Positions 11,444 through 22,149 of a DNA stretch of 64,000 nucleotides are shown one piece after another. The translations under genes were made by a program, and so were the position numbers. This DNA is from Pleurodeles waltl (lineage: Eukaryota > Chordata > Amphibia > Caudata > Salamandridae). Where the stretch lies: the NCBI RefSeq assembly GCF_031143425.1, contig NC_090443.1:1053940554-1054004553 (forward strand). Reading direction: 5' to 3'. How positions within the stretch are numbered: position 1 is the first letter of the stretch; each line of letters opens with the position of its first letter. Below the pieces are notes generated by a model that saw only the letters and a list, made by a program, of their open reading frames with translations, did not search any database and was not told the origin of the DNA.

Positions 11444-12330
11444 ATATCCCTGCAGCATATGCAGCAGAAACAGAAACTGGGGGAATGAGGAAAACCAGCC
11501 ACTGTCCGAGGTCGTAAATGTCATGTCCATACACCTGCACAACCCAGACGCAAGGCAACAGTGATACCACTTCCTGAGTTCAACCTGGAGTCCGATGACA
11601 TGACACAAGACGTGCAAACAACACCTTTAGATGATAGATGCACCCACAGACGTCAGTCCCTGTTACCAGCACAAATACACCACTCTCAGAAGAGATAGAG
11701 CAGATGTCAGGCAGAGCTCAGAGGAAGGTGAGGGCCCATCTATCTTTGGAGGTCTTGAGGCCTCATTGTTGAAGGTACAGCGCCTACAATGTACGCACAT
11801 GAAATCAATGCACAGACAGTTGGCGTCTCTAAAACACAACATGTGTTAGCTGAATGCAAAGGTGTTAGAAGGACAGAAAGCAACAGCAGACAATTTAAGC
11901 GAGATGACAAATGCCATTAAAGAACTCTGGACAGTAATGCAGCAGGACCATGTCACCCACCGTTGGCGTCATCACTAATTGATGGGTAGATTGGATGGGT
12001 TTAGCGGATCTGTCCATAACCTCTCCAATGCAAAAGCTTTACTGTCACAACGTGCCATGGCATGCAAGTGGAGATGACACATTGAGGTGGTGATGTTGCA
12101 CAGGGAGAAGTATAAAGCACTGGAGAACATGTAGACAGGCTGGACCGCTGAGAATAGCGACCTAGGTGGTGGGGACAGTGAGGAGCTTGCTAGTCTCAGT
12201 AGTGTGACTGCCCCTGTGATGGCGTATAGGAGTCGCAGTTCCATACACAGTGCTGTCTCTGAACCCTCAGCAAGAGAGGCCGCTGAGCCTATTGACTGTT
12301 CTAGTGGTGCTTGTGGGCGTAAAAAAAGTA
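11444..12330 (+). pseudogene. Harbinger Myb-like protein, downstream exon remnant
   Basis: After a candidate acceptor (GATGTTACAG ending at 11,443) the joined frame reads DIPAAYAAETETGG, continuous in phase with the first exon. One base lost near 11,490 relative to copy 2 breaks it. Further on, stretches such as LLKVQRLQCTHMKSMHRQLA (near 11,765-11,825) and ELWTVMQQDHVTHRW (near 11,925-11,970) match the C-terminal half seen in copy 2, probably a coiled-coil oligomerisation region. Several stops are present. The exon structure is inferred from the splice-like signals and the conservation between copies. Confidence 0.5.
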
Positions 12331-12529
12331 ATGGGGACATGTACCAGTGCTTGTCGTTTTGTGCCATTGCATTACCTATTTCATGTTAATGGTGAAGCAT
12401 TGGATTTCAGTGCAGATTGTGCTTTTGGACTACCTATGTTGTATCCCCACATATTTGACCTGAAATTAAGGCAATAAATATGATACCTGTAGCAATAAGG
12501 AACAATATGTGGCCTCTTCATTGCTTACA

Positions 12530-13630
12530 TCAAACATAATTGAAAATAATTTCTGCATGACTTTGTCCGCCTTCTGCTGCTTTTGATCCATCTGCTGGGT
12601 GACGGGGTGGTATTGGGTGATCATCCTCATCATACTCCATATCTGAGGGTTCCAGGGGTATGCCTCTCGATGTTCTGATGTTGTACGACATAGCACATGT
12701 AGCCACAATCTTGCAGCAGGTCTCTGGACTGTACTGTAGTGCCCTGCCACTTTTGTGCAGGCATCGAAAGCGACTCTTCAGAAGGCCAAATGTCCTCTCA
12801 ATCACACTTCGTGTCCTCCTATGTGCCGCATTGTAACGCAGTTCACTTGGTGTAGCTGGACTGAGGTATGGTGTGAGGATGAAGTACCGCACTGCATATA
12901 CACTGCCTCCCACAATGATAGGAGTGAATGTTGAGTCATTGTCACCAATGATCCTCATTTGTTCCCTATGCTACATTGCTCTGTGATTATTTACCAAGTA
13001 TGCATCCTTCTCCAAACTCTCCACCAAGTAGCCGTGTGTAGAGTCCACTATGCCTGAATATAAGGGAGTCATGTCTGCTCTGGTCACTAAATCAGTGATG
13101 ATGTTTGAGACACTGCAGATGACCTGTATGTTCATGGAATGGCTGCATTTCCGATTTCTGAATATATATTCATTGGCAGATGGTGGACAGATTGTGACGT
13201 GTCCCATCAATACAGTCCATGACGTTTGGGAAATGGGCTACCTGATAGAAATGTAGATTTGTGAGCTGCAAGTCCTCTGGGGTGTTGGGGAATTTGATGT
13301 GCTCATTTATTTTGGTTAACATTGCATTCAGGAATGCATGGAAGAAGCGTGAGAACGCACTTTGGGACACACCTCCAGCTGCTACTATTACTCCCTGATA
13401 GCTTCCTGAGGCGAAGAGTTCTGTGTGTGCGTCGCAGCATTTGTGGTAGCAAATCTGCTATCAGGTCTAAAATCATGGCATGAATTTAACCGATACTTGT
13501 CATGGATCTCCTCCTCTGTTTGGCCAAACAATGTTATGCGCACTCTGAAAATGTGCTCATGTCCCCTCCTCCCTCTCCTCAAACCTGCCAGGATCCTCAT
13601 CCTCGTCACCATGAGGTAGAGTGCAGCCAT
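12530..13630 (-). pseudogene. HARBI1-like: HARBI1-like Harbinger transposase, broken
   Basis: The DDE transposase of the element would cut and paste it at 3 bp targets. From the likely start at 13,630 (minus) it reads MAALYLMVTRMRILAGLRRG, then a Lys/Arg-rich leader, GVSQSAFSRFFHAFLNAM, VAHFPNVMDCIDGT (first catalytic Asp), YFILTPYLSPATPSELRYNA and SVIERTFGLLKSRFRCL (catalytic Glu). The second Asp motif, usually G-D-x-G-Y, reads G-G-S-V-Y. Relative to copy 2 about 45 bp are missing near 13,410, and the frame changes several times. It is not functional. Confidence 0.8.
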
Positions 13631-14019
13631 TGTTGAAAAAGCTGATGCACTCTGGGTCTCTTTATATAGGTTGCACCTGATTACCACCTGATTTGAGTTG
13701 GAGGTAAACTCCACATTTGTGAATGGTTTGTACATTAAATTTGTGATTACCAATTTGGGAATCGCAAGTTACGATTCACAAAGTCGAGTCACGATTTTAG
13801 GGAATCGCTAATTTTGCGATTCCTTAAAATTGTTGCCTGTGAATGCCTTTCATACATTGTGGAAGGTGATTTTGCATTCGCAAACGGCCTGTTTTTGCAA
13901 TTCATATCATTTGCGAATGCAAAACCTTGTGATACATGGTGCCCAGAGTGTTTGGAGGAGAATGATAAGAGAAGTGCAATAATGACTACGCCCTGCTGCT
14001 CAGTTTATTCTGTGAATGA

Positions 14020-14334
14020 CTCAGTGCCCAATTCACAAAGGTAAACTTGGACTAAAAGTCTAAGTTTATGAATTTCTGTATTCACAAAGGTAAGTTACGA
14101 GTAGTATCTTTAAATCTGCACTCTGGGCAGAATCTCTGCACTTGGGGCAGAAACTCTGAACTTGGGGTGAAATCTCGAGATTCCGCCCTGAGTGTGGACA
14201 TTCCATGCCAAGTGCGCACATAAAGATACCTCTCGTAACATACCTCTGTAAACACTGAAAAGTAGTAAAGTTAAACTTTTGGTCTAAACTTGACCAAAAG
14301 TCTAACTTTACCTTTGTGAATCGGGCCCTCAGTG
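14020..14334. mobile_element. hAT-like MITE with about 30 bp terminal inverted repeats
   Basis: Left end CCCAATTCACAAAGGTAAAC and right end TTACCTTTGTGAATCGGG are inverted repeats that extend inward through an AAAAGTC block. CTCAGTG stands on both sides (14,020-14,026 and 14,328-14,334), a 7 bp direct duplication. It encodes nothing. Internal sequence contains short degenerate repeats of CTTGGGG/CTCTGGG type. Copy A' has a version truncated on the right (31,598-31,861). Confidence 0.7.
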
Positions 14335-15120
14335 TTCTGCTGTCCAATATTGTTTGTAGGTACGACTTTGTATCACAAATCATGGATGACTGCATGGGAA
14401 TACCCATGTACCACCCATGAAGCGCTAGAAAGTAAATTAGGGAAAAAATACATTTGTGCTGGTTAGCAGCAGGGACCAAGTTTAAAATGGATAGTACCAA
14501 ATGCAGATGTTTCCATCTTGGAGTTATTTCCTCCTGCTCAGAAGTGTCATTGTTAGAAATGGGGTGTCTAGTTGGCAGCCAGTTTACAACCTCACTCTAG
14601 TCAGGATAAGGGAGTCACACACCTCAGATAACCCCTGTTCACCCACTAGGTAGCTTGGCTCAAGCAGTGCCGGTCCTTCTTACAGCATCCAGCTCTTCTT
14701 CCTGGCAGAATCTCCTCAGTCCAGAAGGATTCTAACTTAGTGGGGTCAGAGGTCCACTACTTATACTCATTTCTTCCTTTGAAGTAGGCCAACTTCAAAG
14801 GAAAGTCTTTGTAGTGCACAAGTCCCTGCTTTTCCTGCCCTGGCCCCAGACACACTTTATAGGGTTGGAGACTGCTTTGTGTGAGCACAGGCACAGCCCT
14901 ATTCAGGTGTACTTGTGAGCTCCTCCCACCACTCTAGCCCAGGAAGACCCATCAGGACATGCAGGACACACCTCAGCTCCCTTTGTGTGACTGTCTAGAG
15001 TGAATTCACAAAAAGCCCAGCTGTCATCCTTACCAAGATGTGTATTCAACAGAAAGGCAGAGGTATAGAATGGTTAAGCAACAAAGTGCCCAATTTTTTA
15101 AAGTGGCATTTTCAAACTTA

Positions 15121-15805
15121 GGGGCATATTTACATGCCACTAGCACCACCAGAGCATCACTTTTTGTGACACTCCGGTGGTGCTGTGCACTGTGCCATAT
15201 TTACAAGGAGCTGTAATACCACTTTTTGTGGCTTAACACCACCTTATAATATGGGCCCCTCTGACGCAGTTTTCTGTGTCAGAGAGGCGTTCAATAGATG
15301 TTGCTGTGGGCGTTTCCCTGCAACACCCAATGCTTTTGACACTGCCCCAGATTTACAAGAATTCATAAATCTGTGGGTGCACCAAAAACTAACACCACCC
15401 CAGGGGTGGCATGAGCATGGCGCAATGAGGAGAAGTACTTTTATTTCTCCTTGTTTTTGCTTTTTCTATGTGTGCTGCACTGTGCAGCACGCATAGAAAC
15501 AGCAAATTACCATGAATGATTGTTTATGTGCAGGAAGGTATTCCTCTCTGCACATAAACAATCATTCAATAATGACAATTTGCTACTTCTATGTGTGCTG
15601 CAGCACACATAGAAGTAACAAATCACCATTCTAGATTGATTGTGTGCAGGAAGGGATACCTTCCTGCACATAAACAATCATTCCCTTCAATCCAGACACC
15701 CTTGCACCATGGTGCAAGGATGCCTGCATTGGCACTGGCAGATAAATTTAGTGTCAGCGCTAGGGGAAACACAACGGTGCGCCATATTTGTGTATATACA
15801 GAGCA
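15121..15805. mobile_element. hairpin-rich Harbinger-type MITE (family 1), right end deleted
   Basis: Left end GGGGCATATTTACATGCC follows TTA. The complete copy at 32,603-33,211 ends in TGTAAAGATGGCCC followed by TTA, giving a 3 bp TTA duplication. Inside are several near-perfect palindromes, for example around 15,465-15,500, 15,525-15,565, 15,585-15,617 and 15,645-15,680, and a CCTTGCACCATGGTGCAAGG palindrome near 15,701. About 670 bp present in copy A' are deleted at about 15,805, fusing this MITE to the next one. Confidence 0.65.
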
Positions 15806-16622
15806 TCCCAGGAGGATGGCGATATTCCGTCTACGTTCATGGCGGTGGACAGGCGGCACTGCTGACAGCAGCAGCCCCACACCAGGGAAAAGCTGCCGAC
15901 CATATTATGACCCATGATACAGCCCGGCATCCCGTCTCCTGCCGGCAGACCCCCTGCAAGCAGGTAAGTCGGGTTCTTCAACAGGGGGCGGGGGGTGTTG
16001 TGTGTGTGTGTGCGTGGGGAGGTGTGTGTCTGTTTTTGTATGCGTGCATGCAGGTGTGAGCCGTGTGGAATGCATGTGTGAAAGAATGAATGTGAGTGCA
16101 CATGTATGTTGTGTGTTGTGAATGCGTGTGTGCTTTAATGTATGTTAGTGTGTGTTGCGGTGTGTGTGTATGTATGTATGCATGCGTGGGTGGATGAGGG
16201 TATGCATGTGTGTGTGCGTGTAGGTGTGTGTATGTCGGGCGGGGGACAGAAAGGGGAGGGAGAGGGTGGGGGAGGACTCTGGGGAGGAGGAATGGGGGAG
16301 TGAGACCCCTATCAGTGTCAGGTAAAAAATTCCATGGCACTGATAGTGCCTACCGCCATGGTTTTCATGGCGGTCAGATTGCCACGAAAACCATGGCTGT
16401 AGGCGGGGTCATAATGCCAAGGATGGGATTGTGACGGCTGCCTGGCTGTAGACTGAAGTCTCCAGCCCGGCGGCTGTTACCACCCTGGCAGACGGAGTGG
16501 TACATTTGCAGTTTGGCTTGAGCCAAACCGACCAATGTCATATTTTGGGGAAAGGTACCGCCAGCCTGTTGGCAGTACTTTTCCCCAAAATACCGCCGTC
16601 CGCCAGGGTCGTAATGACCCCC
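15806..16622. mobile_element. Harbinger-type MITE (family 2), left end deleted, with GT-rich core
   Basis: The right part matches 33,800-34,697 in copy A' and ends with a GGGTCGTAATGACCCCC-type inverted end. It includes a GT-rich minisatellite at about 15,990-16,235 and a long hairpin around 16,345-16,405 centred on CCATGGTTTTCATGG and CCACGAAAACCATGG. It has no coding capacity: the His/Thr-rich ORFs on the minus strand are products of the GT repeat. Confidence 0.6.
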
Positions 16623-16996
16623 AAAGTATCTTTACTAGGGACTTACTAGCAAATCAGATATGCTAATCATGGATAACCAATCACCCATACAATTTACGCA
16701 GGGAACACTTGCACTTTATCACTGGTCAGCAGAAGTGCCCAGAGTCCTAAAACCAGCAAAAACTAAATGCAGCACACAATCAAAAACAGGCAGTAAGAGG
16801 CAAAAAGTTTGGGGATAACCCTACAAAAAGAGCCATTTCCAACAGTCGTCATAACTCGACCGCTGAATTCAAAGGACAATGGAATCAGGAATCCAGGGGT
16901 CTGTTGTGCCCCGTTTCCTGACAGATGATGCACAGTCGACACATAGATGTCTGCAGCCCAGTTTTTTTTTTCTTACAGTATGATGACTCCCATTTG

Positions 16997-17118
16997 TCCA
17001 ACACCTCCATCAATTGTTTGGGTTTAGCCGGGGGCGTGGCCAAGGTTCCAGCGATGGTCCAACACCTCCATCAATTGTTTGGGTTTAGCCGGGGGCGTGG
17101 CCAAGGTTCCAGCGATGG
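16997..17118 (+). repeat. 61 bp perfect tandem duplication spanning the L1 5' junction
   Basis: 16,997-17,057 and 17,058-17,118 are identical. Each unit contains target-site flank plus the first bases of the L1 (GGGGGCGTGGCCAAGG). The flank-plus-element composition means the duplication happened during or after L1 insertion. Confidence 0.95.
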
Positions 17119-18435
17119 CGCACGTCTAATTCCATCGCTCCGGAGGGGCCAAAGGAGAAACCAGCGAAAAGCGAGCCAGTTCCGGGCCGAACGAAGCTTG
17201 AGTGTGGGCACTGAACCGGGGGCCGGCCCTGGATGCTGCTGGGCCCCCGCTGCGGCTGCGGGCCCTGGAGGGCGCAGAGGTGAGCGTCGAGCTTGATTGA
17301 CGGGGGAGGAGGCCGGCGGCCCACCCCCTCGTCTGAAGCCACAGCCTCGCGTGAAGCCGCGGGCCGCTGCAGGAGCAGAGCGGACGGCCCAGGTGCAGCA
17401 GGGGACCTCGCTCGGGTCCCCCTGCTGCGGCGGAGGTGCTGAGGCAGCCGGCGGGGGCCTGTGGGCCCTGGGGGTGCTCCACCCCGTGGGGCAATGGAAC
17501 AGTGCAGCCGGAGAGGCGAGCACGGCCCTGGGTTGAGCTGGGGCCGGCCCGCGAATATAGCACTTGACCCGGGCGGGGCACTGAGGAGCTGGATTGGCGG
17601 CGCGGCCCCCGTACTGGGAAGGGGCTGTCTGAAACGCCTAAGAAGAGGGGCAGGTGACCCCGAGAACAACGACAGCGGCGGTGGGCCCTGCTAGTTGGGG
17701 AACCCCCTTGGGCCCCTCCGGGCTGAAGGAGGCCAGTACAGGAGGTGGGGACGTGACCCTGCCTGGAGCAAGAGCCGGCCCGCGGCTGCGCTGGGCAGTA
17801 ATCACTGAGGGCCGGACTGGGGGCGAGGGGAGGCCGCCCCCCTGGTTAGCTTGAGCTGGTGCAGAAGTGAAATGAACAGTGGAGCTGGCCATTGAGGAGG
17901 CACACCCCACAAAGGAACAAAGGGTTGATTGCCTGGCAGAGGAAGACCATTGAACGCCCCGGGGGCCTTGGAGCGCCGACGACCCCTGAGTGAGTAACAC
18001 TGTGGATGGGGCGCCTGGAGAAGCTGGGGCTCACGTGGTGGTGGAGAGACCCAGGTGTGATGCTGGCGTCACAGAGGAAGCACTGAAGAGGTGGTAACTA
18101 CCCCGTGAGGGAAGATGACCGAACCGCGGCTGCGACGCATCTTCGGGCCCGGGTGGTGAGGCGTGGCCCTAGACGCGCGACGAGCAGAGGAATGGCTGGG
18201 ACGACCGAGGCCGAAGTGAGTGGCAGTCAGCTACAGACCGACAACGTGGAGCCCCCCACTCCTGTACCTGGAAGCAGGGGATAGCTGAAGGGGTGTCTGG
18301 GGCCCTGCTCAGGACTACCCGGGGGCCGCGGTGAGACCCGTGGAGACCAGAGCGTGGAGACACGGAAGGAGAAGAGCATACGATAACACTTGGGCTGCTT
18401 TCTGGGCCCCTGGGGTGCGACCCCTTATTCGTCCA

Positions 18436-19532
18436 ATGCCCCCCAAGAGCCGACACAAGAGCAGAACCATGGATCCCGCGGCGCCGCCGGGGAACAGAGA
18501 GGCGGACATGCGGGACCAGTCACAAGTTGCAGTACAGGACACCCTAGACAAGATACTCGGGCGATAGAAGACACAAAGACAACACTACAGCGCAACATCA
18601 ACCAAGTTGCGGTTGAGGTGGGTCTTTGGAGAGCAGATCATCACAAACTGGTAGACAGAGTCAAAGAAACGGAATCCACGTTGGCGGACATCGTGCCAAA
18701 GCAGAAAGACATGGCGGCCGAGGTGACTTCCATTGCACGACTTGAACAGAGAGCCGAGGATGCGGAGGGGAGAAACAGGAGGAACAACATGTGTGTGGTG
18801 TGCCTCCCCGAGGGGGCCGAGGGAACGAACATGGTGGAATTTCTGGAGAAATGGTTAAGCACGGCGGATGCACCTGGGTGCCTGACCCCCTTCTACACGC
18901 TGGAGCATGCGCATCGGGTGCTGTCGAGACCTCTTGCCCCTGGTAGACCTCCCCGTGCTGTGATCGCCAAACTTCTGCGCTACAGGGACAGAGACATCCT
19001 CTTACAGAATGTCAGAGAGATGGGCCTGTTTAAAGTAGCAAATGGGGAGGTGACGCTATTCCCGGACTTCACACTGGACGTCCAGAACAAGCGACCTTCA
19101 TTCCTAGCAGTTAAAAGGGCCCTACGTGACGAAGGGATCCAGTATTCGCTGCTTTATCCAGCCAGATTAAGAATGATGATGGAGGGGAAGACTGCGTTCC
19201 TCCAGTCCCTAGAAGAGGCATGGGAGTGGCTCGAGAATCATGGGTCCCAAACAGTGGGATCTGCACGAGAGGGCCCGGCTGGGAGCAAGGCTCGCCGGGC
19301 CCCGAGGGGACAGAGACCCAGAGATCATCCGCGACTGGCGCCAAAGCAAACACAGAAAGAGAGGGGCAGGAAGGCGGCCCTTGAGGCGGCAGCCTGTGTG
19401 GGTGGAGAGGTGTCCCCCCAGGAGGGCTCTGAGGGGGAGTCGGACGACACGCTGGTGTCCTCTGCCGGGGACTTGGGGTGCTCGACCCGTGCCCAGAGGG
19501 TGACCCCGCAGACGGCTGACGAAGTTGGATAA
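18436..19532 (+). pseudogene. ORF1: L1 ORF1 protein, one frameshift near the N-terminus
   Basis: ORF1p is the RNA-binding chaperone of the L1 particle. The likely start ATG is at 18,436 (MPPKSRHKSRTMDP). That frame runs to a TAG at 18,565-18,567, while the remainder is open in another frame from before 18,570 to 19,532, so one small indel lies near 18,550-18,567. Then come a coiled-coil stretch (LVDRVKETESTLADIVPKQK onward), the conserved entry to the RRM domain (RRNNMCVVCLPEGAEG), and the C-terminal domain (FTLDVQNKRPSFLAVKRALR). The tail is Gly/Arg/Glu-rich. About 365 residues in total, close to vertebrate L1 ORF1. Confidence 0.85.
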
Positions 19533-19865
19533 TCCAAAACCGCAGGAGCGCCCGAAGACGTGGCACAACGAGTGAATGAGTGGCCCCTCCGGACCTGGCC
19601 ACCCCCCTGACTAGAATCTCGCCTGTCCAACCAGGCTGGCGAGTACTGCAGTTACGCGTTTGAACAAGTTGCACTGTTGCACAGTTTTCTGGGCAACCTA
19701 CAGTTCCGGAGGCGCCCTGGGGAATGGGAGTTGGGGTATACAGTTACAAGTTAAAATGGCAAAGTGGGTGGGGAAGACCGACCATAGAAAGGGTCTGAAC
19801 ATGCGAAAGGGCCAATCCGAGTCCTGGGTGAGCCAGGGACACTTTTACCAGACTGAACGATTAAG

Positions 19866-20015
19866 ATGGCAGACTACAATTTCTTAACATGGAATGTCAG
19901 GGGGATGGGCACGCCGGCTAAAAGACATAGAATTCTCTCCTACTTTAAGAGAAGGGGCGTACAGGTGGCAATGCTACAAGAGACCCACCTAGCATCAGGG
20001 GAGGGAGAGAACTGA
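19866..20015 (+). pseudogene. ORF2: L1 ORF2 N-terminal endonuclease fragment
   Basis: ATG at 19,866 opens MADYNFLTWNVRGMGTPAKR and continues to AMLQETHL. These are the first two blocks of the apurinic-type endonuclease, with the catalytic Asn and Glu (N-V-R-G and Q-E-T-H). After 49 codons the frame ends at TGA 20,013-20,015, at or just past the internal deletion. It is 330 bp downstream of ORF1, as is usual for L1. Confidence 0.8.
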
Positions 20016-20121
20016 GACATAGGTGGTGGGGGCAGGTGTTTGCCACATAGTACTCGGCTTATGCAAGAGGTGTACTGATATAGGTCAGAGCAGGAAAAAA
20101 ACAAATTGTTTGGGTTTAGCC

Positions 20122-22147
20122 CAGTCACTCCACCAAGGCCAGGCCCATGTATTCTCCATTCTTACTGTAAGAATTTTGCATGCTACTATTAGGCCTTCCT
20201 CCACGAAGATATTTCATGCCTCACCCAAACATTTCCCAGAAACCTCTTCTCTGGGCTTCCTGTGAAAACATTCCTAACGTCTACTTAGTAATATCCTCTG
20301 AGAACTGTGAGCAGATATTTCACAGAAAGTTATTACTGTGTATTAATCCATGGCTACTAGTGCTCATGGATCAGCTGTAAGTTTGGGGCTGGTTCTGTGC
20401 TGCAGGGGGCATTCAGTCCCTGAACATTAGGAGCAGTCTAAGGGACATCACTCCCCTGTGTCCGTCATCAGCAAGTTGACTCCTTGACCCACTGTAATCT
20501 CTTTAGCAGCCAGGTATTTGCTGTCCACTAGGTAGCCGGAGGGAAAGGCTTTTGATCCTGCCACTGCCATCAAGACCCCTTAAACAAGGGGTAACAAGGG
20601 CAGGACCAGAGTACCAAATGTAAGCCAGATCAAGTGTGATGTAGGGTTACCATGCATGCTTACATTCATATGCGCAGTTTCTGCTCTTCATGCAGGCAAG
20701 TAGCTTCAGTGGGAGTGTTTGGTGTGTGAGACCCGCCCAAATAAATACATTCCTAGCTCGGTTGTTGGATCTACAAGCCATGGCAATGACTCAGGCTAAC
20801 ATTACAAACTGCTTTTATTTTTGCAACTCTATATAGAGGGCCTGATTTAGGATTTAGCAGATGGAGAGAAGGCGAACAGGGTGGCAGAGGCCTTAACTGC
20901 CTTTACTCTGCCCACCACATTCAGAGATTTCCCCCATTCCAGCAGAGATCTCTGTCTGGTGGTTCCTGTCAATGTATAAAAAGTTTAACGGATGGCTTCA
21001 TCCAACATGACTGCTGGCCATCAAACCTTTCCAAAGTGTTTTTTTCCCAAAAACTAATACTGTAGCCGGAGTTTGTTTTTGACAAGGAAAGAAAAGCTAA
21101 TGACTCTCACAGCAATGACTCTCACAGCAATTTCTCCAATGGTGTGGGGGTCATTTTTTAATGTCCTTCACCATCAGTATATACCTGGAGGTGACAGGCA
21201 GTAAAAGAAAAAGCCATCTGACTGTCCTTTCTAAACAGGGCAGAAAGTCGGATGGCTTACTTCTGCAGGCACTTTCTTTGTCAGGCTGTTAAAGGGAGTT
21301 TTACACTGACATTCTATCATAAAACGTTCGGTTCACCCAACTCAAAATGGGGCAGACAGACCTGGTACTCTATCGTCGTTGCAATAGAATACCTGTCGGC
21401 CAACCTCTGTATCAACACCAGAAGCCCACCAAATGCAAATCAGTGTTGACCCCGCTCCTCATGGGAGTAGTCTACTCCAAAACTTGGTGACCTCACAAAT
21501 TCTTCCTGGGGCCCACTACGTTTTAGTGGTGAAATTTGAGATTCACACCCTCTGAATCTCACTGAGTAGGATACGCCCCTTTGTTCAATCATGTTACAAT
21601 AGCAGATCTTTCCAAATATTATTGTGTTCCAGGATATATGACTTTCCAAACATTTCAAAGCCAAAAGTATTTTTTTTTAGTTGGACAATATGTGCCGCAG
21701 AACAAAGACCAAACATTTTATTTGTTAGAGACCTTGGACACAGGCAACCAACCCCCTGGCAGCAATAGAGTTGTCTATTATAGAATCATATTCTACAAAT
21801 ATCATCAAAGTGTTGGCTGTTGGAAAACAGAGTAAGAACAGAAGAATACCCAAATACATGCTTAAACGTTAGTATCTGCAGTCAGTTCTCCAAGAATTTC
21901 TTTGAGGATGTAATGTTCTCATACCTTGTGAATGGCATCTACTATACTCAGGGCTAATGGGATTATGCGATTGTGCAGCCATTGCGTTTTGTGCATACTC
22001 ATGGAATTGCTGCATTTGCCACATAATCCATCATCTGCTGCTCAGATGGTTCAAAGTTACTAAAATGTTGTGAAGTGTTGCCGTGCAGTGGAAGGATCTT
22101 CACAAATGTTGACTGGTCACCTTCAGTTGCTTAGTGCTATGTTTGGG
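20122..22147. other. unidentified sequence shared with 35,103-37,147
   Basis: No coding motif is seen in this 2 kb. It is the part of the duplicated segment right of the L1 insertion. Small differences from A' include a tandem doubling of a 16-base AATGACTCTCACAGCA unit near 21,100-21,130 and a 20-odd base deletion near 20,955. It may be an old decayed repeat. Confidence 0.5.
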
Positions 22148-22149
22148 TG

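Larger units (their letters stand above)
10350..13944. mobile_element. PIF/Harbinger DNA transposon, copy 1 (complete ends)
   Basis: The ends are imperfect inverted repeats: GGGCCATATGTAT at 10,350 and ATACATGGTGCCC ending at 13,944. Both are flanked by AGA (10,347-10,349 and 13,945-13,947), a 3 bp duplication as expected for this superfamily. Inside are two convergent genes: a Myb/SANT-like DNA-binding protein on plus and a HARBI1-like transposase on minus. This two-gene layout defines Harbinger. Length is 3,595 bp. Both genes are broken. A near-identical copy lies at 25,300-31,513. Confidence 0.85.
14551..16844. mobile_element. LTR-like element (TGTTAGAAATGG...CCATTTCCAACA), copy A
   Basis: Begins TGTTAGAAATGG and ends CCATTTCCAACA, an 11/12 inverted match with TG...CA ends. 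It is flanked by GTCAT on the left and GTCGT on the right, a degenerate 5 bp duplication. No coding capacity is visible. This suits a solo LTR of a Ty3-like element. The long inverted ends leave open a terminal-inverted-repeat element. Two MITEs are nested inside. Related elements lie at 27,379-30,016 and 32,018-34,920. Confidence 0.6.
17030..20103 (+). mobile_element. L1-type LINE insertion, internally deleted, with 18 bp target duplication
   Basis: AATTGTTTGGGTTTAGCC stands at 17,012-17,029 and again (within the 61 bp repeat) at 17,073-17,090, and at 20,104-20,121 after a short A-rich tail (GGAAAAAAAC). Copy A' has the uninterrupted site near 35,085-35,102, which proves the boundaries. The element has a GC-rich 5' UTR (17,119-18,435), ORF1, and the first 49 codons of ORF2. 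It then jumps to about 90 bp of probable 3' end, so most of ORF2 is missing. GC-rich ORFs on the minus strand at 17,071-17,669 are shadows of the 5' UTR. Confidence 0.9.
10430..22147 (+). repeat. copy A of a large direct duplication (partner 25,300-37,147)
   Basis: Sequence from inside the left end of the Harbinger element to about 22,147 reappears in the same order and orientation at 25,300-37,147. In a 225-base stretch near 21,241 I counted about nine differences (roughly 96 percent identity). Copy A holds an L1 insertion that A' lacks. It also lacks about 670 bp of MITE sequence and the 2.6 kb LTR-like insertion that A' has. Right of 22,147 the two copies diverge abruptly. Confidence 0.85.

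Noticed and set aside
15978..16340. Minus-strand ORF rich in His, Thr and Pro (also 34,216-34,416)
   Set aside because: It is the translation of a GT/CA-rich repeat and is not conserved as a protein between the two copies.
17071..17669. Three long overlapping minus-strand ORFs of 120-194 codons
   Set aside because: They lie antisense to the GC-rich L1 5' UTR, where stop codons are rare. No domain is visible.
18315..18551. Minus-strand ORF over the L1 ORF1 start
   Set aside because: Shadow of L1 ORF1 and 5' UTR on the other strand.
21100..21132. Short direct repeats considered as a CRISPR or regulatory array
   Set aside because: It is one doubled 16-base unit, single in the other duplicate, and has no spacers.
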